Origin: Pseudooceanicola batsensis HTCC2597
GTDB taxonomy: Bacteria; Pseudomonadota; Alphaproteobacteria; Rhodobacterales; Rhodobacteraceae
Assembly: GCF_000152725.1 (NCBI RefSeq)
Contig: NZ_AAMO01000015.1
Coordinates: 22,895 to 86,894, forward strand
DNA length: 64,000 nucleotides
Reading direction: 5' to 3'
Part shown: piece after piece, positions 7,399-16,930 of the stretch
How the letters are laid out: each line of letters opens with the position of its first letter
Numbering within the stretch: position 1 is the stretch's first letter
The notes under the pieces: model-generated
What the model was told of the DNA's origin: nothing
Database searches by the model: none
Seen by the model: the letters and a program-made list of their open reading frames with translations, nothing else
Program-made: the position numbers and the translations under genes

Positions 7399-9312
7399 AT
7401 GACCAAGACACTTCCCCTCTGGGCAGCACTCCTCTTCGGTGTGATCTGCGGTGCCGTCATCGGCACCATCGTCGCTGCCTTCTACCTAACCCTGGCCCTG
7501 AAAACCGGGTTTCAGAGTTACGACATGCTGGCGCTCTGGAAGGCGAGCGCGACCACACGTGCAGCGCATCCTGAAGCCTTCAAGGTGGGTTTCGGTGCCG
7601 TCGGCTTCGGGGCGATCGGCCTGGGCGCGCTGGCGCTCGCTTGGACCTGGAAGAAAGAGCGCGACGACTACGGATCGGCACATTGGCAGACCAGGGCGGA
7701 GCTGAGGAAGAACGACATGTTGGAGGCGCCGGGCAAGGGCTTCGTCTGTGGCAAGCTCGGCGCTCCGACCTCGAAGGCGGAGTTCATCTCCTCGACGACC
7801 ATCCCGCATGTGATGATGGTGGCGCCAACCCGTGCCGGTAAGGGTGTGGGTTTCGTAATCCCGAACCTTCTGAGCTTTGCAGGCTCAGTCGTGGTGCTCG
7901 ACGTGAAGGGCGAGAACTTCGAGAAAACCGCGCGGCTCCGGGCGCTGAACGGCGACGAGGTCTATCGCTTCAGCCCCTTTGACTGGGCCAACGCCACGCA
8001 TCGCTACAACCCACTCGCGCGGATCGCCAAGGCCCCGACGTTCGCGCAGCGTTTCACCGAGGTCTCGATCCTCGCCGACCTCTTCCTCGACAAGGACAAC
8101 AAGACCCTCGACACCTTCTCCGAGGCTGGCAAGTCGATCTTTGTCGCGGCCTGTCTACTGGCGATCCAGCGCGGCACGCCGAACCTTGGCGAGGTAAACA
8201 AGATCGTTGCCGGGGGCGAATACAAGAACGCCCAGTACAAGACCTATGCCGACGAGGCCGAGGAAGACATCCTGCGCGAGCTCTGGACCAATGCGGCCTC
8301 GGCCTCATCGCGGCTGCTGACTTCGAACATCCAGGCGCTGATGACCGCCGGCCTAAAGCAATGGGACAACCCGGCGGTGCGCTCGGCCACGCAAGACAGT
8401 GACTTTGATTTCTCGACGTTCAGGAAGACCCCACAGTCGCTCTATATCGCGGTCTCCGAGGATCACATCGCAACGCTGGCTCCGCTCCTGCGCCTGATGT
8501 TCGCCGACCTCATCGCCTCGATCCGCCTGAACGAGCCGGGCCCGGATGAGCCCTGGCCGGTCATGATGATGATCGACGAATTCCAGCAGATGGGGGCGAT
8601 GCCCTATCTCGAACGCGCGATCCATTCGCTGGCAAGCTATGGCGGTCGCGTCGCGATGATCGCGCAGTCGCTGGCCTCGCTCGACCGGATCTATGGCCCC
8701 GAAGGCCGGGAGAGCCTCGAGAACGGGGCAGGGCTCAAGCTCTACATCACCCCCCGTGATCAGCGCACGGTGAAGGAGGTCTCCGCCGCCGTCGGCAGCA
8801 CCACGCGCGAGGCGGTGACCCGCATGTACGGCCGCAACAAGGGTTTCCTTGGCGCGACCTCGACATCAGCGCGGCTGGAAGAGCGGCCGCTGCTTTCAGA
8901 GACTGAAGCGCGCCTGATGGATCCCGACGAGGTCATCATCCTCGCCTCGCCCCAGCACCCGATTAAGGCGAGCCGGGTCAAGTATTACGACGATCCGTTC
9001 TTCAAGCAGATGCTGGCCCGCCAGGAGGGCAAGCCGTTCCCCTATCCGCCGAGTGTGCAGGGCGTGGGGCCTTGGGGTAGCAACGGCGATGATGAGGCCG
9101 GCGCAGACGAGCCGGCGAAACCGACCGAACGCGCGCTTGTCCGGGATCGCTCGCAGCGGCGCAAAGCGCGGGCGATGAGCGTCAGGACGATGGAGGCCGG
9201 GCGCGGGCAACCAGAGCCGGAGACGCTCGATCGGGACGCGGCGGTGCCGAAGGAATGGGAGGCAGTGTTGGATGCGCGGGAGGATTTCATCGAGGAGTTG
9301 ATGGGGCATTGA
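7399..9312 (+). CDS. virD4: VirD4/TraG type IV coupling protein
   Basis: A 637-residue inner-membrane ATPase that links the relaxase-DNA complex to the VirB channel. Seen: two N-terminal membrane segments (LWAALLFGVICGAVIG and AVGFGAIGLGALALAW), Walker A PTRAGKG near residue 143, Walker B VMMMIDEF near 388, and the usual TraG features QQMGAMPYLERAIHSLASYGG and ITPRDQRTV. The C-terminus is charged and probably disordered. ATG at 7399 is chosen because GGGGGAG lies nine bases upstream; ATG at 7390 is too close to that site but only adds three residues. It ends the virD operon. The following AT-rich TIR gene appears to be an insertion between it and the virB genes. Confidence 0.92.
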   Translation: MTKTLPLWAALLFGVICGAVIGTIVAAFYLTLALKTGFQSYDMLALWKASATTRAAHPEAFKVGFGAVGFGAIGLGALALAWTWKKERDDYGSAHWQTRAELRKNDMLEAPGKGFVCGKLGAPTSKAEFISSTTIPHVMMVAPTRAGKGVGFVIPNLLSFAGSVVVLDVKGENFEKTARLRALNGDEVYRFSPFDWANATHRYNPLARIAKAPTFAQRFTEVSILADLFLDKDNKTLDTFSEAGKSIFVAACLLAIQRGTPNLGEVNKIVAGGEYKNAQYKTYADEAEEDILRELWTNAASASSRLLTSNIQALMTAGLKQWDNPAVRSATQDSDFDFSTFRKTPQSLYIAVSEDHIATLAPLLRLMFADLIASIRLNEPGPDEPWPVMMMIDEFQQMGAMPYLERAIHSLASYGGRVAMIAQSLASLDRIYGPEGRESLENGAGLKLYITPRDQRTVKEVSAAVGSTTREAVTRMYGRNKGFLGATSTSARLEERPLLSETEARLMDPDEVIILASPQHPIKASRVKYYDDPFFKQMLARQEGKPFPYPPSVQGVGPWGSNGDDEAGADEPAKPTERALVRDRSQRRKARAMSVRTMEAGRGQPEPETLDRDAAVPKEWEAVLDAREDFIEELMGH

Positions 9313-9437
9313 CAGTATTAGGAGTTGCGACAGGACACGATAGCGAGTGCATCTGCAAGCATTCGGATTTCCCGTTGACAGGATCAGTTCAAACAGTTGA
9401 ATTTGAACGGTAGTTGGCTCTAGAAATGGGAAGACGC

Positions 9438-11798
9438 ATGCCGAGAAAAATTAGTTGTTTTGTGTCGTTCTCAACTGCAGATGGCGATGAAGATGCCATC
9501 AAATTTCTCTTGGCGCATTTGTCAAACATCTGTGAAGAAAAAGTAGACTTCAAAGCATACTTCAATAATCGGAGCGGATCCGACCTAGGGAAGTTCATGA
9601 AGGAGGATCTACTTTCTGCAGACGCAGTTCTGGCACTTTTCTCCCCAGACTATAAAGTAAAGAGTGACCAACATATTAAGTCGGGGGTACTAACCGAATA
9701 TATGTTTATCGTTGATAGGCTGGAAGGGAGACAGGATGGCAAACCCCCCTTGTTCATACCAGTAGTCTGGAAAGCGAACTCCGATCAAGCGTTGCCAAAC
9801 TATTTTAATGGTAGAGAGCTAACCCGCGACTTGAGTCAATTCAAGCCGATACAAACAACAGGTCCCGCCTATTTACCAGATAGAACTGCCTCAAAAACAA
9901 AGCCAGATATTGACGCCATTTGTCGAGATCTTCTCGACTGTTGGCGCGAAAACGATCCGGAACTCGATAGAATCCAAACGGAAGTCGATAGTATATTGTT
10001 GGACCCGGTTGCTATTTCCGAAGTTGATTCAATATCTTGTGAGAAGGGAATGGATGGTGGCATTGAGGTGAGTGACGCCTTTTTCCGAAAAGCAGAACGA
10101 ACAAGCTTTACCATAGATGAATTTTCCAACGAATTTTTTGTGAAGACGAGTGCATTTAGAGCTATTGGCAAGTATCACAAAATTGCATTTACAGGTCGAA
10201 AGGGCTCTGGAAAAACGACGCTCCTGAAAGTGTACAAGTTTCAGAACTCGGAACTCTATTTCGATCCCATCGACGTGGAAGTGAACGACTGGAATCTTCA
10301 CTATCTATTGCAAGACTTAACGTTCAAATCCGCCGAGGGCGACTTAACTTACACAGCAGAAGAGTCGAAAGTCTTCGACTATATTTGGCCGGTCTTTCTT
10401 TCTCTTTGCATGGTCAAGAGTGTTATCTCGTGCGTGGGCGACACTTCCTTAGGCAAACTTCTCCCGAAAAAAGCACATGTGGAACGATTTGAATGCGACT
10501 CGGGTCGATATGAGGCGCTCTTCAATATGTCTGTCGGGGTTGTGAGGGAGTTCATAGAAGACTGTATAGCGAAAGCATCTACAGTGAATGAGTCTCGGTT
10601 CAAGTCTGACCTTTTACGATTGATAAACGTACAGTCTTGCACTGAATACCTTCTAGGTACCGCGTACCAAGGGCTGATTGAAACAGTTCAACGAGATCCA
10701 AATAATCGAAGATTTCTATTTTGCTTGGACAGGTTCGACACCGAAATTCAGAAGTATCGAAAAGATATTAAGGATAGAAATCTCCCGGAAGATCAAAGGC
10801 GTAGGTGGGAGCAACGAGAGATATTCTGGATCCAGGGACTTGTCGAGCTCATCGATCATTTACGTAGCCCAGATAACTCATCCCCGAACCAAGACTTCTA
10901 TAAGTTGCTCGGGCCACATTTGGATTTCTGCGTGCCACTTCCGAGAGACAGACTCTATGAGGTGCAACTGCGCCGTAGAGACGCGATCGTTGGGGAGATC
11001 AACGAAGAAATTAGCTGGCAACCCTACGAACTACTCACAATGCTGAGGAAGAGATTGCAGGTGGTCTGGGGAGTTCCAGATTCACGCTTGGACAAGTTAG
11101 GAAATCGAGCTCTCGGTCGCTTCCGACAGGTCCTGAAAGAAAGCGGAAGGAGACTTCCAGATAGTGTTGACGTCAAGATCAATGGCGCGGCCTTTTCTAT
11201 TGATCTATTCTTGAACGTACTCCGACATTCGTTTTTTAGGCCGCGGGATGTACTTTTACACTATACACGGATAGTTGCCCGCGCTGAGCTAGCATACAAA
11301 AGAAATGAGAAAGTATCTCCGTCATATGTTGCACGTATTATTTCGGAGCAGACGCATCGAATTGTTGAGGAAGAGTTCCTTGGCGAGTTTTCAGATACGT
11401 TTACTAATTTGCGGGAAATTCTAGATACGTTTAAGGCTTCCCCACAGATTCTTTCATGCGAACAGCTTCGTGAAAAGCTGCAAGGTCTTCGGTTCGAAAT
11501 GTATGGCCGTAGTGAGATAAGTAAGCTTGGGCAGAAAGTTAGGTTTCTTTATGAGATCGGATTTTTGGGTATCCGGGCTGACGCCGTTCAGTTAGGGGGG
11601 GTATCTTTAGATGATTTTGATTTCTACTTTTTTAATCCAAGATATGCTCAGAATTTGGAAAGCGAGGATGTGCTAGCGGCATTGATTTTTGCCATTCATC
11701 CAATATTCATTGAGCACCTTACATTGAAAATGAATTCAAAACAGCCGGTAATGATGCTCAATTGGGATCAAGTTGAAGCAATGGATGTGTTCGACTGA
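9438..11798 (+). CDS. TIR/SEFIR-domain P-loop ATPase (STAND-like), candidate defence protein
   Basis: A 786-residue protein. Residues 4 to about 135 form a TIR- or SEFIR-like domain: KISCFVSFSTADGDEDA, then ADAVLALFSPDY (61-72) and a Glu (E87) in GVLTEYMF. A P-loop ATPase follows with Walker A TGRKGSGKTT (252-261) and Walker B RFLFCLDRFD (424-433). The C-terminal part contains FFRPRDVLLHYTRI, the motif I associate with Sll1717-type ATPases of the STAND/KAP group. Sensor ATPases with TIR effectors commonly act in phage defence by destroying NAD; this role is inferred. The gene is clearly more AT-rich than the transfer genes on both sides and uses different codons, which points to recent transfer. 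It stands alone between virD4 and an IS3 remnant. ATG at 9438 has GGGAAG four bases upstream; 9426 is possible. Confidence 0.75.
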   Translation: MPRKISCFVSFSTADGDEDAIKFLLAHLSNICEEKVDFKAYFNNRSGSDLGKFMKEDLLSADAVLALFSPDYKVKSDQHIKSGVLTEYMFIVDRLEGRQDGKPPLFIPVVWKANSDQALPNYFNGRELTRDLSQFKPIQTTGPAYLPDRTASKTKPDIDAICRDLLDCWRENDPELDRIQTEVDSILLDPVAISEVDSISCEKGMDGGIEVSDAFFRKAERTSFTIDEFSNEFFVKTSAFRAIGKYHKIAFTGRKGSGKTTLLKVYKFQNSELYFDPIDVEVNDWNLHYLLQDLTFKSAEGDLTYTAEESKVFDYIWPVFLSLCMVKSVISCVGDTSLGKLLPKKAHVERFECDSGRYEALFNMSVGVVREFIEDCIAKASTVNESRFKSDLLRLINVQSCTEYLLGTAYQGLIETVQRDPNNRRFLFCLDRFDTEIQKYRKDIKDRNLPEDQRRRWEQREIFWIQGLVELIDHLRSPDNSSPNQDFYKLLGPHLDFCVPLPRDRLYEVQLRRRDAIVGEINEEISWQPYELLTMLRKRLQVVWGVPDSRLDKLGNRALGRFRQVLKESGRRLPDSVDVKINGAAFSIDLFLNVLRHSFFRPRDVLLHYTRIVARAELAYKRNEKVSPSYVARIISEQTHRIVEEEFLGEFSDTFTNLREILDTFKASPQILSCEQLREKLQGLRFEMYGRSEISKLGQKVRFLYEIGFLGIRADAVQLGGVSLDDFDFYFFNPRYAQNLESEDVLAALIFAIHPIFIEHLTLKMNSKQPVMMLNWDQVEAMDVFD

Positions 11799-11865
11799 AT
11801 TCAGTCAAACCTGAGACCCGACTTCCCTCCAGCCTTTGGGGGAATCCGTCGATTGATTTCTGGCC

Positions 11866-12654
11866 TCATGCGGCCTGGGTTTCCAGTCTCGATTTCATTG
11901 CAAATTCCTCGGGCGTCAGGTTGCGTTGTAGTCATCCCTCCATGTTGTGATCTTTTCGCGGGCCTCGGCCAGTGACGAGAACAGGGTTTTCTTCAAGTGT
12001 TCGTCCCTGAAGCTGCCATTGAAGCTCTCAACAAAACCGTTCTGCATCGGCTTGCCCGGCGCGATGCTATGCCAGTCGATTCTCGTCTCCTGGCACCATC
12101 TGAGCACCGCCATACTGGTCAGTTCCGTCTCGTTGTCGCTGACAAATGTTCTGGGTCGTTGGCGTCGGGTCATGATCGTGGTCAGTTCCCGCGTGACACG
12201 CAGCCCCGAGAGCGAGGTGTCGGCGACCAGGGCGAGGCACTCCCGGCTGAAGTCGTCGACGATGGCCAAGACACGGAACCTGCGCCCGTCGGTGAAGGCG
12301 TCAGAGACGAAATCCGAGGCTCCAGCGTTCGTTGGGCTTCTCTGGAACAAACATCGGTCTGAGTGTCCCGAGGGCCCGCTTCCGGCCGCCGCGTTTCCTT
12401 ACCTGCAGCTTCTTCTGGTTCACTCGCCAGCCCTGCCGCTCCAGCATAACGTGCACGCGGCGATAGCCGAACCGGCGACGCTCCGCTGCTACGACCTTCA
12501 TCGCCTGACGCAAATCCGCATCGTCCGGGCGCACGCTGCGATACCGCACGCTCGACCGGTCAACGTCCAGAACAGAACACGCCCGCCGCTGGCTCACCTG
12601 ATGCGCTTCGCACAGATGTGCCACGGCCTCCCGCCTGGCCGCGGGCGTCACCAT
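11866..12654 (-). pseudogene. IS3-family transposase OrfB, frameshifted and internally deleted
   Basis: The rve integrase is split over two frames. The N-terminal part (HTH and AERRRFGYRRVHVML) runs to NERWSL near 12305, and the catalytic part continues in another frame with [23 protein letters not shown] and the Glu region [13 protein letters not shown], so D, D and E are all present. A second fault lies near the 3' end: the usual HRRPHSSLG stretch after DDYN is missing, giving an early stop, while the end ...[18 protein letters not shown] is still readable in a shifted frame. The element can no longer make its own transposase. Confidence 0.85.
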
Positions 12655-12914
12655 TTTTTTGATGCAACGTCTCGCAGCATCGCGTTGTCCAGCATCTGCT
12701 CGGCCAACAGCTTCTTCTGCTTGGCGTTCTCGTCCTCCAGCGCCTTAAGCCTCCTGGCATCCGAAACTTCGAGCCCGCCGAACTTCGCCTTCCACTTGTA
12801 GAACGTCGCCGAGCTGATCCCGAGCTCGCGGCACACGTCCGCCGTCGCAACGCCGCTCTCCTGCTGCTTCAGGAGCGAGATGATCTGCTCTTCGCTGAAC
12901 CGTGATCTCTTCAT
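12648..12914 (-). CDS. IS3-family transposase OrfA
   Basis: An 88-residue helix-turn-helix protein. Seen: RFSEEQIISLLKQQE, the HTH RELGISSATFYKWKAKFGG, and a leucine-zipper-like tail with LEDENAKQKKLLAEQ. These are typical of IS3 OrfA. It ends in VASKKW followed by TGA. The run of seven A in the last codons next to the ATG of orfB is the usual slippage site by which an OrfAB fusion is made. A GGAGG-type site upstream supports the ATG. Confidence 0.9.
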   Translation of the reverse strand: MKRSRFSEEQIISLLKQQESGVATADVCRELGISSATFYKWKAKFGGLEVSDARRLKALEDENAKQKKLLAEQMLDNAMLRDVASKKW

Positions 12915-12990
12915 TCTGTCCGCCTCCTTCGTTGGGACGGACTCTACCTCACAATGGAGGAGGAAACGGGTCTCAAGTCACGAAGTCTAC

Positions 12991-13980
12991 TTATACTGTT
13001 TGATTTGGCAAATAAAACTCGGTAATCCCCCGCTTCCCCTCGGCCCGTCCAAGCTGCACGATCACATCGATGGATTTCCGGATGTATTCCCGCATCTCGG
13101 CGAAGGTCAGCGGTGTCCCCGCCTGCAATACCATGATCGCCAGCCGGTCGATGGCGAGTTCCGCGGTTTCCGCGTGGATGGTGGAGACCGACCCGCCATG
13201 GCCGGTGTTGATCGCCTCGAGATAGGTCAGGGCTTCGGCGCCTCGCAACTCGCCGACGATGATCCGATCGGGGCGCATGCGGAGGGAGGCCTGCAGGAGG
13301 GCGTTGGCACTGCGTTGCGAGCCGGAACCGCGGTCGGCCAGAAGGGCGACGGTATTGGGTTGGCCCGGGAACAGCTCAAAAGCGTCCTCAATGGTGATCA
13401 GCCGTTCGTGCTCGCTGACGTGGGTCAGAAGGTGGCGGGCAAAAGTGGTCTTACCGGTCGAGGTGCCGCCGCTGATCAGGACGTTGAGCCGCGCCTCGAC
13501 CAGGGTTTGCAGCGCGGCCTCGAGATTTTCTTCGGCGAGACTGGCAATGTTCTTCATCTTCTCGGCGCGGAGGGCATCGAGCGAGACAGCCTTGCCGAAG
13601 AGATAGGCCGGTGCGTAGTCCCGGACGCTGCCCGAGGCAAAGAGGCGGATGGTGATCGAGGCGCCGCGATCAATGGCGGGCGGCACGGCGACCTGGACCC
13701 GGAGGGGGCGGCCTGCATATTCCACCTTGCCGGAGACGAGCGGGTTCTTTTCAGAGACGCGGGCCTTGGCATCGCCGACGATGGTCTGGGCCATGTTGAG
13801 GGCGGTGGTGCGATCCACGGTCTGGCCTTCATGGCGCATGGTGGCGTCGCCCGCCACCTCGAGCCAGACCTTGCCGTCCGGATTGATCGCGATCTCGACC
13901 ACGTCATCGCGCCGCAGCAGGTCGCGGAACGGGTCGAGATAGCGCTCGAGGTATGAGGCTGGTGACGCCTGATCCATCAA
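12991..13980 (-). CDS. virB11: VirB11 type IV secretion ATPase
   Basis: A 329-residue hexameric ATPase at the inner face of the channel that powers pilus assembly and substrate transfer. Seen: Walker A GGTSTGKT at 171-178, ITIEDAFEL (Asp box) near 195, LRMRPDRIIVGELRG (Walker B region) and GSVSTIHA (His box). The N-terminal domain (1 to about 135) is typical. Last gene of the leftward virB operon; 79 bases separate it from virB10. The IS3 element starts just past its stop, so an original downstream gene or terminator may have been lost. The ORF opens ATG ATG; either is possible. Confidence 0.93.
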   Translation of the reverse strand: MMDQASPASYLERYLDPFRDLLRRDDVVEIAINPDGKVWLEVAGDATMRHEGQTVDRTTALNMAQTIVGDAKARVSEKNPLVSGKVEYAGRPLRVQVAVPPAIDRGASITIRLFASGSVRDYAPAYLFGKAVSLDALRAEKMKNIASLAEENLEAALQTLVEARLNVLISGGTSTGKTTFARHLLTHVSEHERLITIEDAFELFPGQPNTVALLADRGSGSQRSANALLQASLRMRPDRIIVGELRGAEALTYLEAINTGHGGSVSTIHAETAELAIDRLAIMVLQAGTPLTFAEMREYIRKSIDVIVQLGRAEGKRGITEFYLPNQTV

Positions 13981-14059
13981 TTCGGTAGTTCCGGTAATAT
14001 TGAATCTGGTTTCGCTGCCTCTCGCCTGCGGCTCGAACGCGAAACCAGATGCTTCTTTC

Positions 14060-15502
14060 TCATTGTGAACCAGAACCCCCGTAGATCACCACATCCCGGT
14101 CCACCAGCACGGTGACCGAGGCCCCCTGATCGACATAGATCGTCGGCGCGATCGACACCTGGTCGGCGATCACCGAACCGACGGCATCCTGAAGATCGCT
14201 GCCGACACCGCCCAGGACGATGCTGGTGGTTTCGTTGTTGGCGCTCTCGGCCACCACGGCCGGCGCGGCCCCGATCACGGAAATCAGTGCCGCCCCGCCG
14301 AAGCGCTCGGCGAACTTCGTATCGACAAGCCCGGTGAGGCCCGAGCGCCCGAGTTGGTCTCCGCCCACGGCCGCAATTTCCATCGAGGTGCCGTCCGGGG
14401 TCAGGACGCGGGTCCAGACGATCAGGATGCGTTTCTGGTGCATGTCGATGCCGGAGCGATATTGGCCAAAAAGGCGGGAGCCGCGAGGGATCAGGATCTG
14501 GTCCCCGGAAAACGCCGGGACCGGTTCGGAGACGACCGCCACGACAGACCCGGGCAGATCGCTGTTGATGGCGGTCTGAAGCGCCGCCTGGATGACGGAC
14601 CCTTGGGTCAGGGTGCGCTCAGGGTAAGCGAGGCGGGCGGCTTCCTGCACCTCGAGCGGGCGGGCGGTCTGCAGGAATTGCTCATTACCGGAAAGCACGG
14701 GTCCCCCGGTGCCAGCGGCAGCAGGATCGGCAACTGCCGCGCCACTTTGGCCACCACGTGGACCATCGGCGTAGACCACGGCGGGGGATTTGATCTGCGC
14801 GGTCAGAAGCTCTTCGGCGACCCGTTCGGCTTCGCGCTGGCGTTGTTCCTCTTCCTGACGGCGGCGTTCTTCGAGAAGGCGTTGATCGGCGATCAGCCCT
14901 TCGCGGTCGAGCTCGGACTCGAGCCCCTCGCGCTGTGCCCGTTCGGCATCGAGCATGGCTTGCAACCCGGCGATACGGGACTCGGTCTGGCGCTGCAGGT
15001 TGGCAAGTTCGGTTTCCTTTGCGGCCAGCATGGCTTCGAGCGCGGCCTTCTGCTCGTCGAAGGCTTCGCGCAGGTCCGCGACGGCGGACTGGATTTCCGA
15101 GTTGCGGGCGGCCTGGCTAGCGGCGAGGGCTTCGCGGAGCTTGGCGATTTCGGCCAGCACCTCGGCACTTGGCTCGGGGGCAGGGGCCGCGGGCACGTCG
15201 AGCGCTTCCTCGACAGCGATCAGCGCGTCATTGACCCGCTGCTCGGTCTCGTCGGGCGGAAACTCCAGTCGCCCGCCGGTGCCAGGGCGGCGGTCCTGGA
15301 AGGTTTCGACATCGGAGGTCTCGAGCGCGCTGTCACTTGTCCGCAAGCCGGTCGCCAGGAAATACGCCACCCCGGCCCCGCCAAGGGCGAGGGCGGCGGC
15401 GAGCGCGCCGACTCCGAGGCTGTTGCCGCGGCGCTTGGATTTGCCGCGCTGGCTGAATTGATCGAGGCGGTCCTGGAGATCGGGAGGGGTTTGATCGGCC
15501 AT
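14060..15502 (-). CDS. virB10: VirB10/TrbI core-complex protein
   Basis: A 480-residue protein that spans from inner to outer membrane. Seen: a basic N-terminus, one membrane segment (SLGVGALAAALALGGAGVAYF, about 28-48), a long coiled coil rich in Glu, Ala and Arg (about 95-225), a proline/glycine linker, and a C-terminal TrbI domain with QAALQTAINSDLPGSVVAVV, LIPRGSRLFGQYRSG and RVLTPDGTSMEI. These are standard VirB10 features. The coiled coil replaces the proline-rich stretch of classical VirB10. It is two bases from virB9. Confidence 0.93.
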   Translation of the reverse strand: MADQTPPDLQDRLDQFSQRGKSKRRGNSLGVGALAAALALGGAGVAYFLATGLRTSDSALETSDVETFQDRRPGTGGRLEFPPDETEQRVNDALIAVEEALDVPAAPAPEPSAEVLAEIAKLREALAASQAARNSEIQSAVADLREAFDEQKAALEAMLAAKETELANLQRQTESRIAGLQAMLDAERAQREGLESELDREGLIADQRLLEERRRQEEEQRQREAERVAEELLTAQIKSPAVVYADGPRGGQSGAAVADPAAAGTGGPVLSGNEQFLQTARPLEVQEAARLAYPERTLTQGSVIQAALQTAINSDLPGSVVAVVSEPVPAFSGDQILIPRGSRLFGQYRSGIDMHQKRILIVWTRVLTPDGTSMEIAAVGGDQLGRSGLTGLVDTKFAERFGGAALISVIGAAPAVVAESANNETTSIVLGGVGSDLQDAVGSVIADQVSIAPTIYVDQGASVTVLVDRDVVIYGGSGSQ

Positions 15503-15504
15503 GG

Positions 15505-16227
15505 TCAGTTGCTCACGTTGATCGCGCTTTCGTCGCGCGCGGCACAGATCGCCTCGTCGCCGATGCGCAGCGTCCAGTAGGTGTTCACCCCGAGCACTCG
15601 GACGGTATTGCCCTGTTGGGTCCAGTTCACCGTATGCTCGTGGCCCTGGTCATCGGCCTTGAAGAAGGCAGGCTGGCGGGCGTTTTCCGGGAAGACGAAA
15701 TACGTATAGCGCCCGTCGTCATAGATATGGCTGGGGCGGAAATCGCCCTCGCCCGAGACGCGATATGCGTAGTTACGCGGGGCCTCGAACCCTTTGGGCT
15801 GGGTGGCGCCCACCGCGCGGCGTTCCTCGCCGGGGTAGCGGAAGCGGACCTCGAAGAACATGCCGGTGCGGCTCGGGATAGATCCTTCGCGCAGGTGAAA
15901 GGAATAGGTGCGGCGGTTGGTGATGACCGTCATGTTGGTCGAGGCCTGCGCCACATGCGGCTTGATGGTCAGCACATTGCCGAGCTCCGGGATCGGATCG
16001 ACCTGGAAGCTCTCGGTGTCACCGACAATCACAGCTTCAAAGCGCTCCCCCGCCCCGAAATGAATCGTGGTTGAATGCTTGAGATCGGTCTCGATACGGT
16101 AGACCTGGTTTTCGTTATAGACGGCGGTGCGGATGCGGATATCGAGCGGGCCGCCTTGCGGCGTGGCCTCGGCGTTTGCGGCAACAGGCATGGCAAGCGC
16201 TAGGAGGAGCGCGGGAAGGGATTTCAT
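15505..16227 (-). CDS. virB9: VirB9 core-complex protein
   Basis: A 240-residue periplasmic/outer-membrane protein. Seen: a signal peptide (LPALLLALAMPVAANAEA), an N-terminal beta domain with VYRIETDLKHSTTIHFG and VLTIKPHV, the NMTVITNRRTYSFHL motif of VirB9, and a C-terminal beta domain with NYAYRVSGEGDF and YTYFVFPENARQPAF, which binds VirB7. It belongs to the outer-membrane core with VirB7 and VirB10. It lies five bases after virB8. Confidence 0.93.
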   Translation of the reverse strand: MKSLPALLLALAMPVAANAEATPQGGPLDIRIRTAVYNENQVYRIETDLKHSTTIHFGAGERFEAVIVGDTESFQVDPIPELGNVLTIKPHVAQASTNMTVITNRRTYSFHLREGSIPSRTGMFFEVRFRYPGEERRAVGATQPKGFEAPRNYAYRVSGEGDFRPSHIYDDGRYTYFVFPENARQPAFFKADDQGHEHTVNWTQQGNTVRVLGVNTYWTLRIGDEAICAARDESAINVSN

Positions 16228-16232
16228 CTTGG

Positions 16233-16913
16233 TCAGTTCTCCAGGGTCTCGGCGTCGACGCGGTAGGAGGTCACCACGAAGCCCAAAGGGTTGGCCCAGA
16301 CGTCCTGAAGGCGCTGGCGGGTTTCGGGTTGGAAGTCGTAGCCGACGGTGGCGACATAGGACCGGGTGACGGTGCGGGTGTCGCGGGGGCGGCGGAGCGT
16401 GCGGGTGAAGCGGACCTGGGCCACACCGCGCTCGATCTGGTTCACCGATTTGATCACCACCTCGATCTTGGCGTCGCGCCCGTAGACAGTGATCGGGTAG
16501 TCTTCGTTGGTGGAGGACCAGAGATCGCGCAGCGTGCGCGCGGCATCTCCGTCCGAGCGGTCGAGGACCGAGTTGATGCGTTGCTCGCCATCGGTCAGGT
16601 CATAGGTTTCACGGTCATCAACATAGGCCACGAGATTGGCCTGGATGATGGCGTCACTTTCCGAGAGTGTGAGTGCCTGAACAGCGGCGACCCGGTCCAT
16701 CTCGCCGGTCTCCTTGTCGACCACGACCACGAAGGTCTCGGTCGTCTTGAGCGGAAAGAGGCTTGCGCCCGCGACCATGCCGGCAACACCAACCAGCACG
16801 CCGGCCGCCGCGACGAACCAGGCGAAGCGCTCGCGCCGCCTTGGCCCGTAGATGAAATCCGCCTCGAAAGCGTCGCGATCATGGCTCGCGGAAGGGGTTG
16901 TGGTTGTCTTCAC
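16233..16913 (-). CDS. virB8: VirB8 inner-membrane assembly protein
   Basis: A 226-residue bitopic protein. A short cytoplasmic start precedes one membrane segment (FAWFVAAAGVLVGVAGMVAGA, about 30-50), and the rest is an NTF2-like periplasmic domain with FPLKTTETFVVVVDKETGE, YDLTDGEQRIN and VRFTRTLRRP. VirB8 nucleates channel assembly and contacts VirB9 and VirB10. Gene order and short spacing fit the operon. Confidence 0.92.
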   Translation of the reverse strand: MKTTTTPSASHDRDAFEADFIYGPRRRERFAWFVAAAGVLVGVAGMVAGASLFPLKTTETFVVVVDKETGEMDRVAAVQALTLSESDAIIQANLVAYVDDRETYDLTDGEQRINSVLDRSDGDAARTLRDLWSSTNEDYPITVYGRDAKIEVVIKSVNQIERGVAQVRFTRTLRRPRDTRTVTRSYVATVGYDFQPETRQRLQDVWANPLGFVVTSYRVDAETLEN

Positions 16914-16930
16914 GTCAGTCGTCTTTCACA

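Larger units (their letters stand above)
11812..12975 (-). mobile_element. IS3-family insertion sequence, decayed
   Basis: Inverted ends were found by eye: TGAGACCCGacTTCC at the left and its near-complement at 12961-12975. Inside are an intact orfA and a broken orfB on the minus strand. No 3-bp target duplication could be matched (ACC before, AGT after). It lies 13 bases after the virD-side TIR gene and 15 bases past the virB11 stop, so it disrupts neither. Confidence 0.85.

Noticed and set aside
5853..7469. Long minus-strand open frame opposite the relaxase
   Set aside because: It is a shadow of the high-GC virD2 gene; the product is His/Leu/Arg-rich without motifs.
11812..12975. 3-bp target duplication of the IS3 element
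   Set aside because: Flanking triplets ACC and AGT do not match.
12880..13956. Long plus-strand open frame opposite virB11
   Set aside because: Shadow frame; the opposite strand encodes an unambiguous VirB11.
14354..15580. Plus-strand open frame of 408 codons opposite virB10
   Set aside because: Shadow of virB10; composition is that of antisense GC-rich code.
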